A stretch of 64,000 nucleotides of DNA, taken from the NCBI GenBank assembly GCA_902729315.2, contig LR746274.1, forward strand, positions 7,003,037 through 7,067,036, given 5' to 3'. Shown here in pieces: positions 11,285-23,970 of this stretch. The DNA comes from Spirodela intermedia (Eukaryota > Streptophyta > Magnoliopsida > Alismatales > Araceae). Position 1 is the stretch's first letter, and the number at the start of each line of letters is the position of its first letter. The notes under the pieces are model-generated. The model searched no databases. It was not told the DNA's origin and saw only the letters and a program-made list of their open reading frames with translations. The position numbers were made by a program, and so were the translations under genes.

Positions 11285-12592
11285 TGATAACTCCCATTAA
11301 TTACATGATAAAAAGCTTCATATTTTATTATTTATTATTTAATTTTTTAGAAATATTAGAAATTAATTTTATCTAGAAAAAATGATATTAAAATTATTTA
11401 TCTGGTTATATTTTTAATTTCTAGAAATTACATGCTGAAATTGACTATGAAATATTTGGATTGGTTTTTCTAATGATTAATATTATTATCAAAATGCTTC
11501 TATGTTAATTGCATTTATTTTTAAATTTCTCCTGAATTTTCTTGATTTTTTCTGGGCTTATTACGAGAAATAATAATAATATAATAATAAAATTAAAATA
11601 CGAGACTAATTTCTTTTTTTAGGTTTTCCACATCAACAAGAGACATAACAAATACAGTGAAAAGTTCAGTGGATGATCTGATGAAATCGACAGAATTAAT
11701 GTACAAGAAGATTGAAAAATATTAGGAGGAGGAAGGATGGGGCATCTTAGATCAATCTATGGCTCTCCATAGTCATTTTCTCTCTCCTCCAGTGGTGACA
11801 AACGCCAAATTCACCCAAATCATCTATCCGATACAAATGATAGATTTCTTCTTGACTTCTCCTTGATTCAATCGCTACAGAAGTTGAACTTCATCAACAA
11901 ACTCATCAAATTCTTCGCCTAATACAAATGGGGAAGAATTTCTTCTGAGGATCCTTCTCCAAACACTGCGCACGTTCTGAATCAAACCACCGCCATCAAC
12001 AAGTTCCAGCAAGTGAAAGTTGTTGGAATCGTCATTCATCAACAAGAAATTGTGTAGGAATCCATTTAGTGCACCACACTTGCACAAATCAATCGAATTC
12101 AATCGAATTCAATCAAAAATTTGATTGTTGACCATTCCGCCCATTCTTTCGTAAAACTTGAATCTTTGCATGATTTTACTTTCTTTTTAATTTATTAAAG
12201 TTCCAATCAGTTCTACATTGTGTTACAAACAATTTCTCTTTTAAAATCATAGTTTATTTTTAATTATGCTGGCTTTGATTTTGAGAAATACGAGTTGACC
12301 TATTTTTGGCGACTCAAATTTGGGGGTGTTCTTTGCGGGCTGACATCAGCTGATGTCATAATCCATAATTTCTTATTTTAAAATTATTTTTATTAATTTT
12401 CGGAATTAAAAAATCTAAAAATTAATATATCAATTGGAAATTATAAATATAATTAACTAACTTTTTATCTTCCTTGTGTTCAATGTGGAAAAACCCTATA
12501 AAATTATTTTTTTCTAAATTGGCTTATTTTTCAGCATTTATAAATTATAAATTTGCTGAATTTTCTTTACAGCGACAAAAAATATTAAGTTA
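11285..12592 (+). repeat. 3' LTR of the Athila-type element
   Basis: Starts TGATAAC, ends AAGTTA (mutated CA end), and is followed by the right target copy GTCCC. It retains the stretch near 12296-12360 missing from the 5' LTR, and includes a short perfect tandem (TCAATCGAAT twice at about 12090-12110). Confidence 0.85.
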
Positions 12593-13649
12593 GTCCCCAT
12601 CATCCCCTTGTCTCGTTCCCCTCACTTCCTTTCTTCTCTGATCTTGCTCCCTAGTTCCCCAAGGAACAAGGAGGACGATGAGGAATGGCAGTAGTCATCT
12701 CTCCACCTTCACTTCCAAGTGTGGATGCCACCCTCTCCAATTTCCCTCTTCCGTGGTGCTCTCTAGTTGTCTAGCCCACCACAACCCCATATTTGGCTAT
12801 GGTTCTTGCTATTGATTATTTCCCATTCTCACCGTATCATTCCTTCCTCCATCGTCCTCCACTTCCTTTCACTTTGCCCAGCCAAGTCTCCTTTTAAAAA
12901 TTAAACCAACATGTTGACATTTATCAATTTACAATTGTGGCCAACTTTTGAAGAAATTTACATCATTACATGCAGAAATGAGACCCTAAACAAAGTTTGT
13001 TGATGGCCCATCTAGAAACATCAATCTATGTTCATGAAAACCATGTAAAACTGAAGTTCCGACATGTGAACTTGTTCATTTTCTATTCTCTATGTCATCT
13101 CTTGAAGTTTCTTTCCTAAAGAACCATCAGAAAATTGGGCTTAGGCGAAAATTCTTGAAGCTGAGCTATGATTCTCTAGAAACTACTAAGAAAATTTCTC
13201 CAATGGCTATATACGATTGATGTGCTCCCAAAAACATTTGATTTAAGAATCAAACAAGTTTTTAATGAATAGAAATTCTAATCCCTTCCAGTATTCATTT
13301 TCTTTTTAAAAAAATATTTGTCAAGTGATGTTTTCGTGTAAAAAGATAATTCTACTAAGCACAAGGCATTTTCGTTCTAGTATTCTAGCAATGAAGTTAT
13401 TATACATGTCTTATTTATTAAAGAAAGCTCACAACCCACTAATGTATAGACTAACCTTGAATTATGTTGAAGAATCTTGAGTAATGGCAACTAATTAAAA
13501 TTTAATGAAATATCACCAAATATCAATGGACAAATATAAAAAGGGTGGTGTACGTTACAGCCATTTAACCACTACTAGCATGCTAGTGTGAGTTATGTAT
13601 AGAAGATGTATATATTGGAAGAAAAAACATACCAAAAAAATTGACTAAT

Positions 13650-15345
13650 TGATAAGTTTTCATTATCATGAGTTAATAATTAGTAAATAATATAGTTTTA
13701 GCCTTAACTCATGATAAATAGACTTATATTTGTGTTAAAGTGTGAAAAGTCATTTTTAGTTGATTAACATGAATTTTTGGCTAATTATGTGATTTTATAC
13801 GAATTTATATGATTTTTATAGTTTTACTTTCGAGATAAATAAAGAAAAAGAAATAAAAATAAAAATATAGCAAAATGGGGGACCCACTGACTAGCCAGGC
13901 CCACAAGCAGGTCGGAAGTGTAGTCAGGGAGGAGCCGTGAGCAGGGGCTCGAGTGGCTAAGACTGATAGGGGCACGTGTGCGCCACTCCCCTTCTACGTC
14001 ACCGGTGGCTAGTCAACTGTGAAGCAAGGAGTGGTCGTACAGAATAGAGAAAGGGACATACTTGTAAATGTAATATTAATATATATTCACCCGAAACTTC
14101 GGTGCACAAGTAATGTGGGACAAAACCCTCATGACATCTTCCATAGAAAGGCTTTGATGATTTTAATACCTACAATGTCCCTTATTTATAATAGAGATAT
14201 ATGGTGATGACGTCATTTTATAAGGGCATTAGAATATTTATGTCAATCTCTCTCATGCAGGCATGCAACCAGCGTAGGTTTGAATCTTCCCAAAACCAAA
14301 ACTCATATTTTCTATCTAATTATTGCGACTTTCCTACAGATTGCCGATGAAGGATTAAGCTGCTAGAATCGTTGAATCATCAGCGAAAATCTCATCAATG
14401 TGATTTGCAGAGCATTGTTACTAAAATTATTGAATGATTCGCGATAAAAGGATCGCGAATTCATTAAGTAAATCATCTCCGATTGATCGACGAACAAGCT
14501 GTCGTTAGGAAGAAGACGATCTGTCAGAAGACGAGTCACTACCTCTTGAGAGCGTACTGGATGCGATGAAGAGTCTCCTCTTACTATGTAGACCTGAGGA
14601 TGAAGCTCCTTGACATGCACCCCACCTCCATCCAACTTCTCTTCACCAGGTGACAGCCGCCGGAGATGATTTGACGATCCATTTTATTGATATCTAGACT
14701 TTGCAAAGAGATCTAAAGATTGTCCACGTCATCTTTGTCTAAGAAAAGCCTTTGAGGCTATGGACAATACATGACAATCCTCCTGAACGCTTAGGATTCT
14801 GGTGCATCATTGACGCATCGCCGCCACGGCATCGGAACTTTATTTTCTTACTTTCAACTTAAATTTTACATCATTTAGTGATAATTTGTGTGATTTAAAT
14901 TTACCAAGTTATACTTCATTCAATTATGATTTTTCCGACTTTTATAGATCTTAATTTGATCAATTAAATCGTTTGTAATTACTTATGTAATAATCATCGG
15001 GTGGAACTCTATTTCTGCCCAATTCGCATTTGCTGGGTGCTGACGTCATCTTGATGTCTGCACCCTTATTTTCCTTTTTCATCAATTTTAACTATATTTT
15101 ATTTTCATTTTTTAGTATAAAATTCATAGAAAATAGTATTCTTTGAGGAAATTCTGAATAATTATCTGATATTATATTACATCTCTATGATCGACCTAGA
15201 AAATTACCACTATTTTTAGAAGTTTGATTAAATTATAATTGATATATTTTTTCAAAAATACTTCTAAATATCTAAAAATTCATATTTTCTAGTTTTATAA
15301 ATTTTAAATTTACATGATTTACTATATAACAACTAAGTCACATCA
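13650..15345 (-). mobile_element. solo LTR, family 1, copy B
   Basis: Inverted relative to copy A. It starts TGATAAG and ends GTCACATCA on the plus strand, with a perfect 5-bp target duplication CTAAT (13645-13649 and 15346-15350). There is no internal domain. It belongs to the A/B subfamily by the shared internal stretch (about 14200-14270). Confidence 0.9.
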
Positions 15346-15350
15346 CTAAT

Positions 15351-15608
15351 TATATTTTTTATCATAAGTTACTCTCAATTATTTGAAAACACTAAATGAG
15401 AGCTCCACTTAAATATTTCCATTCATTAGAAAATTAAATATCGAAGGACAAAGAGAGCATGTGTACCAAAACAATGAAAAATCAATAAAAATAATAAAAA
15501 TATTGAATCAATAAATAAGGTTGCACATAGAGGATCTTAAGACTCCTGTTTCATTGAATGCTCTAAAGGTGAGAGTAAACATAGAGCATTGTAAGCAAGC
15601 CTAGTGTG
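15351..15608. other. spacer between two inverted solo LTRs
   Basis: About 260 bp of AT-rich DNA without a counterpart in the 33-36 kb copy. Nothing recognisable. It ends in AGGAG (15609-15613), the left target copy of solo LTR C. Confidence 0.5.
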
Positions 15609-15613
15609 AGGAG

Positions 15614-17221
15614 TGACGTGACTTAGTCGTTGTATATTAAATCACGTAAATCTAAAATTTATAAAACTAGAAAATACGATTTTTTAGATATTTAGAAGTA
15701 TTTATGAACAAATATATCAATTATAATTCAATAAAACTTCTAAAAATAGCAGTAATTTTCCAGGTTAATCATAGGGATGTAATATAATATCTAGTAATTA
15801 TTCAGAATTTTCCTCAGAGAATACTATTTTATATCAATTTTACACTAAGAAATGAAAAAGAAATATATTTAAAATTCACGAAAAAAGAAAATAAGGGTGC
15901 GGGCGTCAGGATGACGTCAGTGCCCGGCGAATGCGAATCGGGCAGAAATAGAGTTCCGCTCGACGATTCTTACATAAGCGATTACAAATGATTTAATTGA
16001 TCAAATTAAGATCTGTAAAAGACAGAAGAATCGTAATGAAATGAATTATATGTTGGTAAATTTAAAATCAATAAATTATCACTAAATGAAACGGAAATTA
16101 AGTTGAAAGTAGGAAAACAGAGTTCCGGCGTCGCGGCAGCGATGCGTCGGTGATGCACCAGAATTTTGAGTGTTTGAGAGGATCGTCGTGCAGTGTCCAC
16201 AGCCTCGAAGGCTCTCCTTGGACAAGGACGATGTGGGCAATCTCTAGATTTTCTCGCGAAGTCTAGAGATTAATGAAATGGGTCTTCGAATCGTCTCCGA
16301 CGGTTGTCACCTGGCAGAGCAGAAAAATAGTAACTTTGCGGCTCTCTGGCAGCTGTTACCTGACGAAGAGGAGCTGGATGGAGGTGGGGCGCATGTTAGG
16401 GAGCTTCATCCTCAGGTCCACGCAGCAAGAGGAGGCTCTTCATCACATCTGGTACGCTCTCAGGAGGTGGCGACTCGTCTCCCGGTGGATCGTCCTCTTC
16501 CTGACGACGGCTTGTTCGTCGATCAATCGGAGATGATTTACTCGATGGATTCGCGATCTTTTTATCGCGAATCCTTCAGCAATTTGAGTAACAATGCTCC
16601 GCGAATTGTGTTGATGAGATTTTTGCCGATGATCTAACGATTCTGGTTGCTTAATCCTTCACCGGCGATCTGTAGGAAAGTCGGGATAATCAGATAAAAA
16701 TATGAGTTTTGGCTCTGGGAGGATTTGAACCCATGTCGATTGTCCCCACCTCTTTTGAGGAAGGTGATGGGTTTAGTCCCACATCGGTTGTGTGCCGAAT
16801 TTTTAGACGAATATATAGTAATGTTACATTTCTAAGCAAAGTCTCTTTCTCGTGCATGTACGACCACTCCTTGCCCCACAGCCGGCTGGCCACCGGTGAC
16901 GTGGAAGGGGAGTGGCGCACACATGCCCCATCGGTTCAAGCCGCTTAAGCCCCTGCTCGCGGCTACTCCCTGACTACGCTTCCGTCTTGCTTGCGGGTCC
17001 CCTCATTTTGTAATATTTTTATTTTTATTTCTTGTTCTTCATTTATCTCAAAAGTAAGACTGTAAAAATCGTATAAAATCACATAATTACCCAAAAATTC
17101 ACGTTAACCAACTGAAACCCACTTTTCATACTTTAACACAAATATAAGTCTATTTATCATGAGTAAAGGCTAAAACTATATTATTTACTAATTATTAACT
17201 CATGATAATGAAGACTTATCA
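15614..17221 (+). mobile_element. solo LTR, family 1, copy C
   Basis: Starts TGACGTGACTTAG and ends ACTTATCA. It has a perfect 5-bp target duplication AGGAG (15609-15613 and 17222-17226). At 16721-16731 the minus strand reads GGTTCAAATCC, a match to the Pol III B-box consensus. It faces copy B with only 268 bp between them. Confidence 0.9.
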
Positions 17222-18067
17222 AGGAGGTTGTTGAAATTTATTCATAGCCCATGTTTTACATTGGCACTTTTGTTGTATCTTAGTCCCAACTTTGTTAGTT
17301 CTGAACGAGTAGGGACTACAAATGGTTATTCCTCAATAATTTTAAAAAATATATCATAAAAGAACAGAAATATTAATTTCCATGCACATTTCTTATCTAC
17401 ATATTTAAATTAGGATAAAGAACTATTTTTCAGAAAAAAAATCACTTTCTCATAATGTAACTATTTGTATGTTTTCAAATGAGCACACCAATTGATAAAT
17501 CCAATTGTTTGTGTTTATTATGCAAAATTTATCAGTAGAATGATGGAAAACAATTTTTCACCTCATCAATTTCTTTTTACATACTTGAAATTGAAAAATC
17601 ATCCACCAATAAAGCGTATCATCTGTAGATGTAGTACTCAATATTTATTAGCAAAAAATGCTAACATAGGATTACTCTGGTTATTTCATCATGATTTCCT
17701 CAATTAATTTCAATTACGTGTATAAAACTATGATCCATGAAAAATAGAGCAGATTTTTTTCAATGTAAAACTTTTGGATACTTGAAAAAATTAACTTTGC
17801 AATCAAGAAAAATCAAATCATATTTTGGTATCACTATTCTTTTGTAATTTATACATCATTGTTTTTCATTTTATGACTTCATTTATAAATAAATAATATT
17901 CATCAAAAACTAGAACCCAAAGTTTCCAAGAATTTAAGACTTGTTTCTAGTTTTTAAAAAACGTGTTGATCAAGGAAAAATCATAAGTTAATCCAAATTA
18001 ATTATGATATTCATTTACTCCATAGGCAACTAGGGATCCTATAGAACAGAACTATGGGGAAAGAATG

Positions 18068-20102
18068 TGATGGCGAGCGGGACCCATCTCCATCAGCTCA
18101 GGAGACACCGGCAGTTCGAGTTCAGCCTGATCGATGCACGAAGATGAAGGAGCCTGGCTTTCGCTACACGGCCTAGCCCTTTGGGATGACGACATTCCAC
18201 CTCCGCGACGATGATGAGCTCGAGCTCACCCTTATCTTTCTTTGTATTTTCACGTTGACGTGTTGGGCCTCGCGTTTGTGTGTTAGCGGGCCCAATTCTG
18301 TGTGTGTGTGTGTTGTTATTTGTGTCTCCCATTCTTTAGGGTTTATTGGGTCTCTCTTTTGAGGCCCAATTAAAACCCTAAGGGGGGGGACCTATGTTCC
18401 TTTCCTTTTGGGCCTCTTTTGGGCTTATTTGGTCTTCATTTGAGGCCCACTTAAGCACCAAACGAGGGCCCTCCTCTTTCTCCTTTTAGGGGAGCTTATT
18501 GGGTCTCTCTTTTAGAGGCCCAATAAGCCCCTTTTGTAGCCTGTTTTTGTGGCTTATGGGCTTGAGGGCCTCAAGTGGGCCCACCTCCCCTTAGCCCACT
18601 TGTGGGCCCTATATAAGGGGAGGTAGGACCCCCCTCAAGAGGAAGCGCCTAATTTTGTGAGAGATTATCATTTGTGAGTTACCTTCTTCGTGACCTAGGA
18701 TAGGGAGGGAAGGAGAGAGAGGAAGACCGTCGATACCCCTTTGAGGACTTCATTCATCGTGACGCTGTTGCCTGAGAAGTCCCGCCGCCGCTTAAGACCA
18801 CTGCCACCGCCGGACATCTCCATTGCCGCCTGTGAGATCGCCGCCATCACCAGACAAAACAGTCGCAGTTGCCGCTGCAACCGCCACTGCCTCTGTTGGA
18901 ACCCCGTCATGCCATCATGACAAAAGGGGCTTGCTTCGCCTCCCTACGAGCCATCGTCGAGCGCTCTGCCAGAGTCTCTTGACTCCTAGTTCAACTGCCA
19001 CCTCTTCCTTTGGAACTCCACCATAAACTCGCCGGGGCCGCCCTTCGCCGCTCCGCCCAGTCGCTGGCCATTTGCCGACGAACGCCTACCTGCCGCCGAC
19101 GTCGGGAGAGACCCTGCAGCCGTGCCGACGAGCCAGATCCAGTCCAAGCTCCTCACAAGCCCCCACTGGAGTTTCTCGATGCTCCGCCGCCGTTGTGCCG
19201 TTTCCAGCACTGCCTAGACCAGGAGGGCTCAACCCTCCCTAGTATCATCGGCTGGATCATCTCCTTCCTCTGCTCCGCTTCCCGGCACCGCTAGAGAGGG
19301 CCGTTCCTTCCGACGACAGTCGGGCTTCCGCACAACTACCGACGCTCGACATTCCCGCCGAAGCGCCGCTGACGCTTGGCATTCCCGCCAAAGCGCTGCC
19401 ACCACACACGCCCCGCGCGCCAGCTCTTGCGGCCTGCGTGCCCACCTGGCGCCGCCGCCCGCATGCTCGAGGCACGCTGCGCGGCTTGTCGCGCACACCC
19501 ATTAGCATGCCCTTTGGCCCACCAGTGGGCCCACGCCCGCGCCGACCGTGTCACGCCTTACGACGATGACTACTACGACTCTCGACCAGATCTGATCGTC
19601 GACGTTGAGCATCGCTCTTCACCGGATGTCTCTGCCTACAACGAGTCTCCGCTCCGTCACGACCCACCGGGCTACACAGCCCCGAAGGTTAGCGCCGTAC
19701 ACCTTCTTACTTAAGTTTAATTACCTTTCGAAGGGTTTTCTCAGCTCATTTCCACCGCCATCAGGAGACGTAGATAGGATTGGACGGGTTATAGGATCGT
19801 GACTTCTAACGCTGCGTCAGATTCGTCACCGTTTGTGAGCTGCAGCCCTAGGCTACTTCACGACGACCGTTCCGCTGTCTGTCCAAACGTGGACCAAGAG
19901 GGTCTCATACTTACCATCGTCGAGTATTTCCCCGAGTTGTCCTGGGTTGATAGTGCATATTGGTATGCCTGCCTGTACTTAGGTTAGGTGGTCAGACTTA
20001 GAGTCTAGGATCCATACATTCTTATCGGATCAGTCCGACTGCCCCATCTGGGTCTTGAGTTTCATTGATCAGGTACAAGGGTTCTCGCCCCCTCCTACAT
20101 CA
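18068..20102 (+). mobile_element. GC-rich solo LTR, family 2
   Basis: The unit starts TGATGGCG and ends CTACATCA with a perfect 5-bp target duplication GAATG (18063-18067 and 20103-20107). The related locus at about 34795 lacks it, which confirms the insertion. It is far more GC-rich than its flanks. The first 540 bp hold eight GGCCCA/TGGGCC motifs, a pair of direct repeats each forming an imperfect hairpin (18343-18372 and 18496-18526), and a TATA box at 18610. Several open frames between 18.7 and 19.8 kb overlap on both strands without a known domain and reflect base composition. Confidence 0.85.
18610..18618 (+). promoter_or_regulatory. TATA box of the GC-rich LTR
   Basis: TATATAAGG inside GTGGGCCCTATATAAGG. 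Its place, about 540 bp into a 2.0-kb LTR after a run of GGCCCA motifs, fits the U3/R boundary, with transcription expected to start near 18640. Confidence 0.6.
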
Positions 20103-21960
20103 GAATGAGGGGGGAAAAATAAATTAAAATGACTCAAATTCACAAAATGGAGACAGTCAAAACATTATATTTTCAAACCTCAACTAGTTCATTTGTTTTT
20201 AGTGATATCATTTACCTTGCTTTCTACTGCATCAATACTTTATTTGAGACTTTCAATTAGCATATCCACTCAATGATGAAAAACTAAAAAGATTGATTTT
20301 GAAGTCAAAAATATTCGTTTGATCTTTATCTCTCCATATATATTCCTTAATCCCTTGTGGATTTAATCAACTCCTTGTGTATTCAAGGGATTTACTTTTT
20401 GTTCCATGTATAGGATGATCTTATGATTAGTTGTGGGTTCAAGAATTCTAAATTTCTTTCCTTATGTATTTAAGGTTTACTTTTATTCATGGTTTTCACA
20501 CATGAGGAATAAAAAGGCAGGATGAACTGGTCTTCTCAGATTGCTGCCAACTGTTTAAGTTTTGATATTGGTTTGGTCACACTATTTGGTTGTTCTCATG
20601 CCATAGAAAATAAATTGCAATTTTATAATGATGTGGCAAGTCTCCCTATTCCAAGCTTCATTGGACGTGAAGTCTATACATTATTAAGCTCAACACTATG
20701 TCATTTTATTTAGGAATTCTTAATCTTAGCATGTTTTCTCCTTTAGGTGATCACAAACTATTTTTGGCTACTTAAAGAGTGATGAACTTTGGAAGGATAC
20801 ATACTTTTTGCACGTTTAAAATAAAAATTGCTAGTGGGGAAGTTGATTGTCACTTTTTTACAAGTATCAATTCACTTAAATTTCACTCTATTAGAAACTC
20901 ACAAAGAGGTATTCACAATATAAGTAATAGATATTAGGAATGATTTTTAAAGAAAAATGAGCAACTAAACAGACTTGAAAATAACTTTTCCACAAAGCTT
21001 TATATTTGAAATAAATAAAAAGAAAAAAAATTACTTAGAAGGAATTAAATGTAAGAGCAGATATTTCTTTATTTATCAATACTAAAGAGCTTAAATTGAA
21101 GAATTTCGTAATAACTTTTTGATTAGAAAATATTGAAAAATAGAGTTAAGGCAACACTAAGAAATCATGAATGTCGTAAAAATTGTTTTAAGGGTAAAGA
21201 TGTTTACAACAATATCAAAACATTGATGATGGAACTTAATGGTAAATTTTCTCTTAATAGGAATTTTTCCCAGTAATACAATGCACCTTTCATTAGACTG
21301 TCCAATGCACTAGTTAATAGGGTAAAAGCACACCATGAAAAAAAGTTACATGCTAGCATGAAACATGAACAATCATAAAATAACACATGAAATAGATACA
21401 AATGATCTATGAGATAGGTACAGATAATGTCAATTTGAAGATCATGTTAAATTGGGGGCAAAAAAAGAAAATATAAGTGGAGAGGAAACTAGAGAGTGTG
21501 GTGAAAACCTGTAGAGATTATAGTGCAACAGTAGAGCTTGTATCAGTAGAGAACATAGCCTGTGAAAGTTTATTCCAACGTTCCATCAAAGTCCCATTGG
21601 GTTTCTTTGACAATTCAATCTTGTCAAGCTGATTCTCACATACAATGTGGGCCATCGTGGTGCTGGATTGTGAGTGGTGAAGGATAGAGTAGGGATGAAC
21701 AGTCGTTGAGGGAGATGGGAGAGCTAGTGATAGGAGTAAAGGGATGATGGGTGGTGACGACGGCCAAGAAAAGGGTCCTCTTTTCTATCAGGGGCTCAAT
21801 GTGGAGGAGAAAGATAGTGAATGAGGAGAAGCATGAGGTCAGTGAGGATCAATGATGTTTGGTGGGTCAGGCTGGGGTGGGCCTATGATAGGAAGGAAAT
21901 ATCAACCTGGTCCACAAGGAGTTATTTTCCAAGTGTTGATGTCATAAACTTAGGAAGGAT

Positions 21961-22700
21961 AATAGATGTGAGATGAGTTGAAGAAATGACTAAACCCTGT
22001 ACAAGCAACCTAATCTAAGAAGGGTGACTATGGTAATAAATGTGATTAAGAAATCACTAACGTTAAGGCACTCTACTATAAATAAATCAGCCAGATGCAA
22101 GCCAAATGGGTGCTCTCTATGTTCTCACCATGAGCAATAAAATAAGTGGACCTATCTTGGGAATCACACAACATCAATTTTAAAAGATAATATACTTAAT
22201 AAGAAAAAGCATCAATAAGGGTAGTTTTTCTACTAGAATAGCCTGGGTAACAAAAAATTATTCTTGCAATGATGTTGTGAACTGTGTTAAGATAGGACAC
22301 TTATTTCCATGGTGGCTAGCGATGGTGTAGTGTGAGAACATTGGGTAACATTGAGTGGAACTTTGTAACTTCTGATTTAATTTATCTTGTAGAGCTAATA
22401 TTTGCTTCATCCTTTCTACTATTCATTCATCCTAGATAATTTCTCTAGTTTCTTTTGAATCTCAATTCTTTATTGTCATGTTGACCTACCTCATATTTTC
22501 CTCATTTCTTGGAGATTATAGTATTTCTATCATAAGATAATGATAATGTATAATTCAAAGAATGCTCATTAAGATCTCAAAGTAACCTCTATGCTTCATC
22601 TTCATTTTTGCTCAAGAATGTCCCTCAACATGAAGTATCAACCATTTATTTGAAAGATTATGTTAATCTATCATTAAATATTTTCATTAATTACCATTTA
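21961..22700. other. intergenic, probably old transposon DNA
   Basis: Past the end of the duplicated segment. AT-rich, no clear frame. The part next to 22.7 kb probably belongs to the gag remnant that follows. Confidence 0.4.
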
Positions 22701-22830
22701 GATGTACCATGATATAGACATTTCATCATCAATCTCTTGAATTCGCTCCATACTTGATTTAAACATTCCCCATGAGTCTAATTAAATCCCATAATCACTT
22801 TACTCATATTATTTGGTTTTTCTCAAGGAT

Positions 22831-23190
22831 TTATTTTTTATGAAATTCTTGTGTCATCACATTATATTTGTTACTATCTCTCCTTAAGGTAGGAAACCAA
22901 TAACGAGCCACATCTTCTAATGAGAAAAGGAAAAGAGTTAGCCTCAATGTGTCATCTGTATCTTTTACTCTCCTACAAACCCTCAAAAAATTCCTTAAAT
23001 GCTGATACAATTCTTCACTATAGTGTCCACAGATTGGTAGCATTTTAATATTCGTAATTTATTATAATGCCTACAAACTTGACATTGGTGTAAAGTTATG
23101 CCCATAGGTGGATTAAAATAATCCTTCGATTTTCTAGGAGGATCCTATATTTCATTTGTATATTTGAACTATTAATTTGTATAGGATAAA
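22831..23190 (-). pseudogene. gag fragment of a second Ty3-type element
   Basis: The minus-strand frame at 22831-23043 contains ELYQHLRNFLRVCRRVK followed by LRLTLFLFSLEDVARYWF. This lines up with the gag of the Athila-type element (AHLREFQRICATIKK, then RLTLFPFSLKDEASY). Upstream, in another frame, a short FNPPMG-containing stretch looks like the gag N-terminal part. The rest of the element cannot be traced, so it is an isolated remnant. Confidence 0.7.
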
Positions 23191-23970
23191 ATAAAAATAT
23201 ATCTGACATAGGTTTGGCTAATGTGGGTTTCAAAAATCTCCTACCATATATATAGTAATTAGAAAGGTTTTTAATTCTTCTTTTTCCAATTCAATAGCGT
23301 AAGAAAAATAAAGGAAAGTTAAATGTAGAAAAGTAAAAGAAAAATTGATAGAATATAAAGGAAATTTAAGTGAAAACTAAATTTAGGTACAAATGGAAGA
23401 AAATTAAAAAGAAGTGATAAAGGGCTATCACCAGACTCTTTTCTTCACTTTTCTTTGAAAACCAATTGCATCTCCCATTTCTAACTAGTTTGCTTCGTGT
23501 TTGCTATTTCTTTTAGATGAAACTAAAAAGAGAACAAAATCAGCAATGAATTAAGTGAGAATAGACATTATCATTATCTTAAGCAAATCCACAACAACTA
23601 CACCAAAAGTTAGATGACACTTTTGTCATTGCCATCTAAATGATAAAAATTAAAATATTATTAAACTGAATTCAAATGGAAAATTCAATTTTTTTTATGA
23701 TTTCAGGTCATTCATTGAGATGATGAAGAACAAAAAATAAAGCTCAAATCAGAAAAACAAGGAAGAACACAAAGTACAACCATGAGAAGGGACACTCTAT
23801 CAACAATGAAATGAGTAGTTTATGTGGAATTCCTTTTAAAATGAAGTAACCCTTCAAAGTAAATTCTTTTTGCTGATAGGAATGAAGTTAGGTCTAACTA
23901 GAAAAGTGAATACTATCAAAGAACTGTTAAAAATAAAATAAAAATAAAAATTATCCACTTGTAGAGTTAT

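Larger units (their letters stand above)
2883..12592 (+). mobile_element. Athila/Tat-type Ty3 LTR retrotransposon, complete in outline but decayed
   Basis: Two related LTRs (2883-4102 and 11285-12592) enclose a degraded tRNA-Asp-type primer site, gag, protease, reverse transcriptase/RNase H and integrase remnants in Ty3 order. The identical 5-bp target duplication GTCCC (2878-2882 and 12593-12597) fixes both ends. Many stops and frameshifts interrupt the coding parts, and the LTRs differ at many positions plus an indel, so the insertion is old and non-autonomous. The DLGAS-type protease motif and the tRNA-Asp-like primer site point to the Athila/Tat branch. I see no envelope-like frame in the roughly 1.4 kb between integrase and the 3' LTR. 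It inserted into the duplicated segment whose other copy is at 33112-36330. Confidence 0.9.
12593..21960. repeat. diverged copy of the HINT upstream region (copy 1), TE-disrupted
   Basis: Four blocks align by eye, in order and orientation, with 33112-36330: 12593-13485, about 17270-18062, 20108-20480 and 20735-21960. Between them lie solo LTRs B and C with flanking DNA, the GC-rich solo LTR, and about 260 bp near 20480-20735 absent from the other copy. The best matches are 12700-12790 with 33215-33310 and 21655-21930 with 36055-36300. In this copy many CpG sites of the other copy read TpG or CpA. No coding exon of HINT is present here. It could be a segmental duplication or an old uncharacterised mobile unit. 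Confidence 0.75.

Noticed and set aside
458-17221. Copies A and C as the two LTRs of one 16.8-kb element
   Set aside because: Each has its own different 5-bp target duplication and no pol of that orientation-matched family lies between; they are independent solo LTRs. The same argument applies to B and D.
18695-19987. Many overlapping long frames in the GC-rich LTR (both strands)
   Set aside because: They overlap in all frames, show no domain, and lie wholly inside a solo LTR bounded by a target duplication; explained by base composition.
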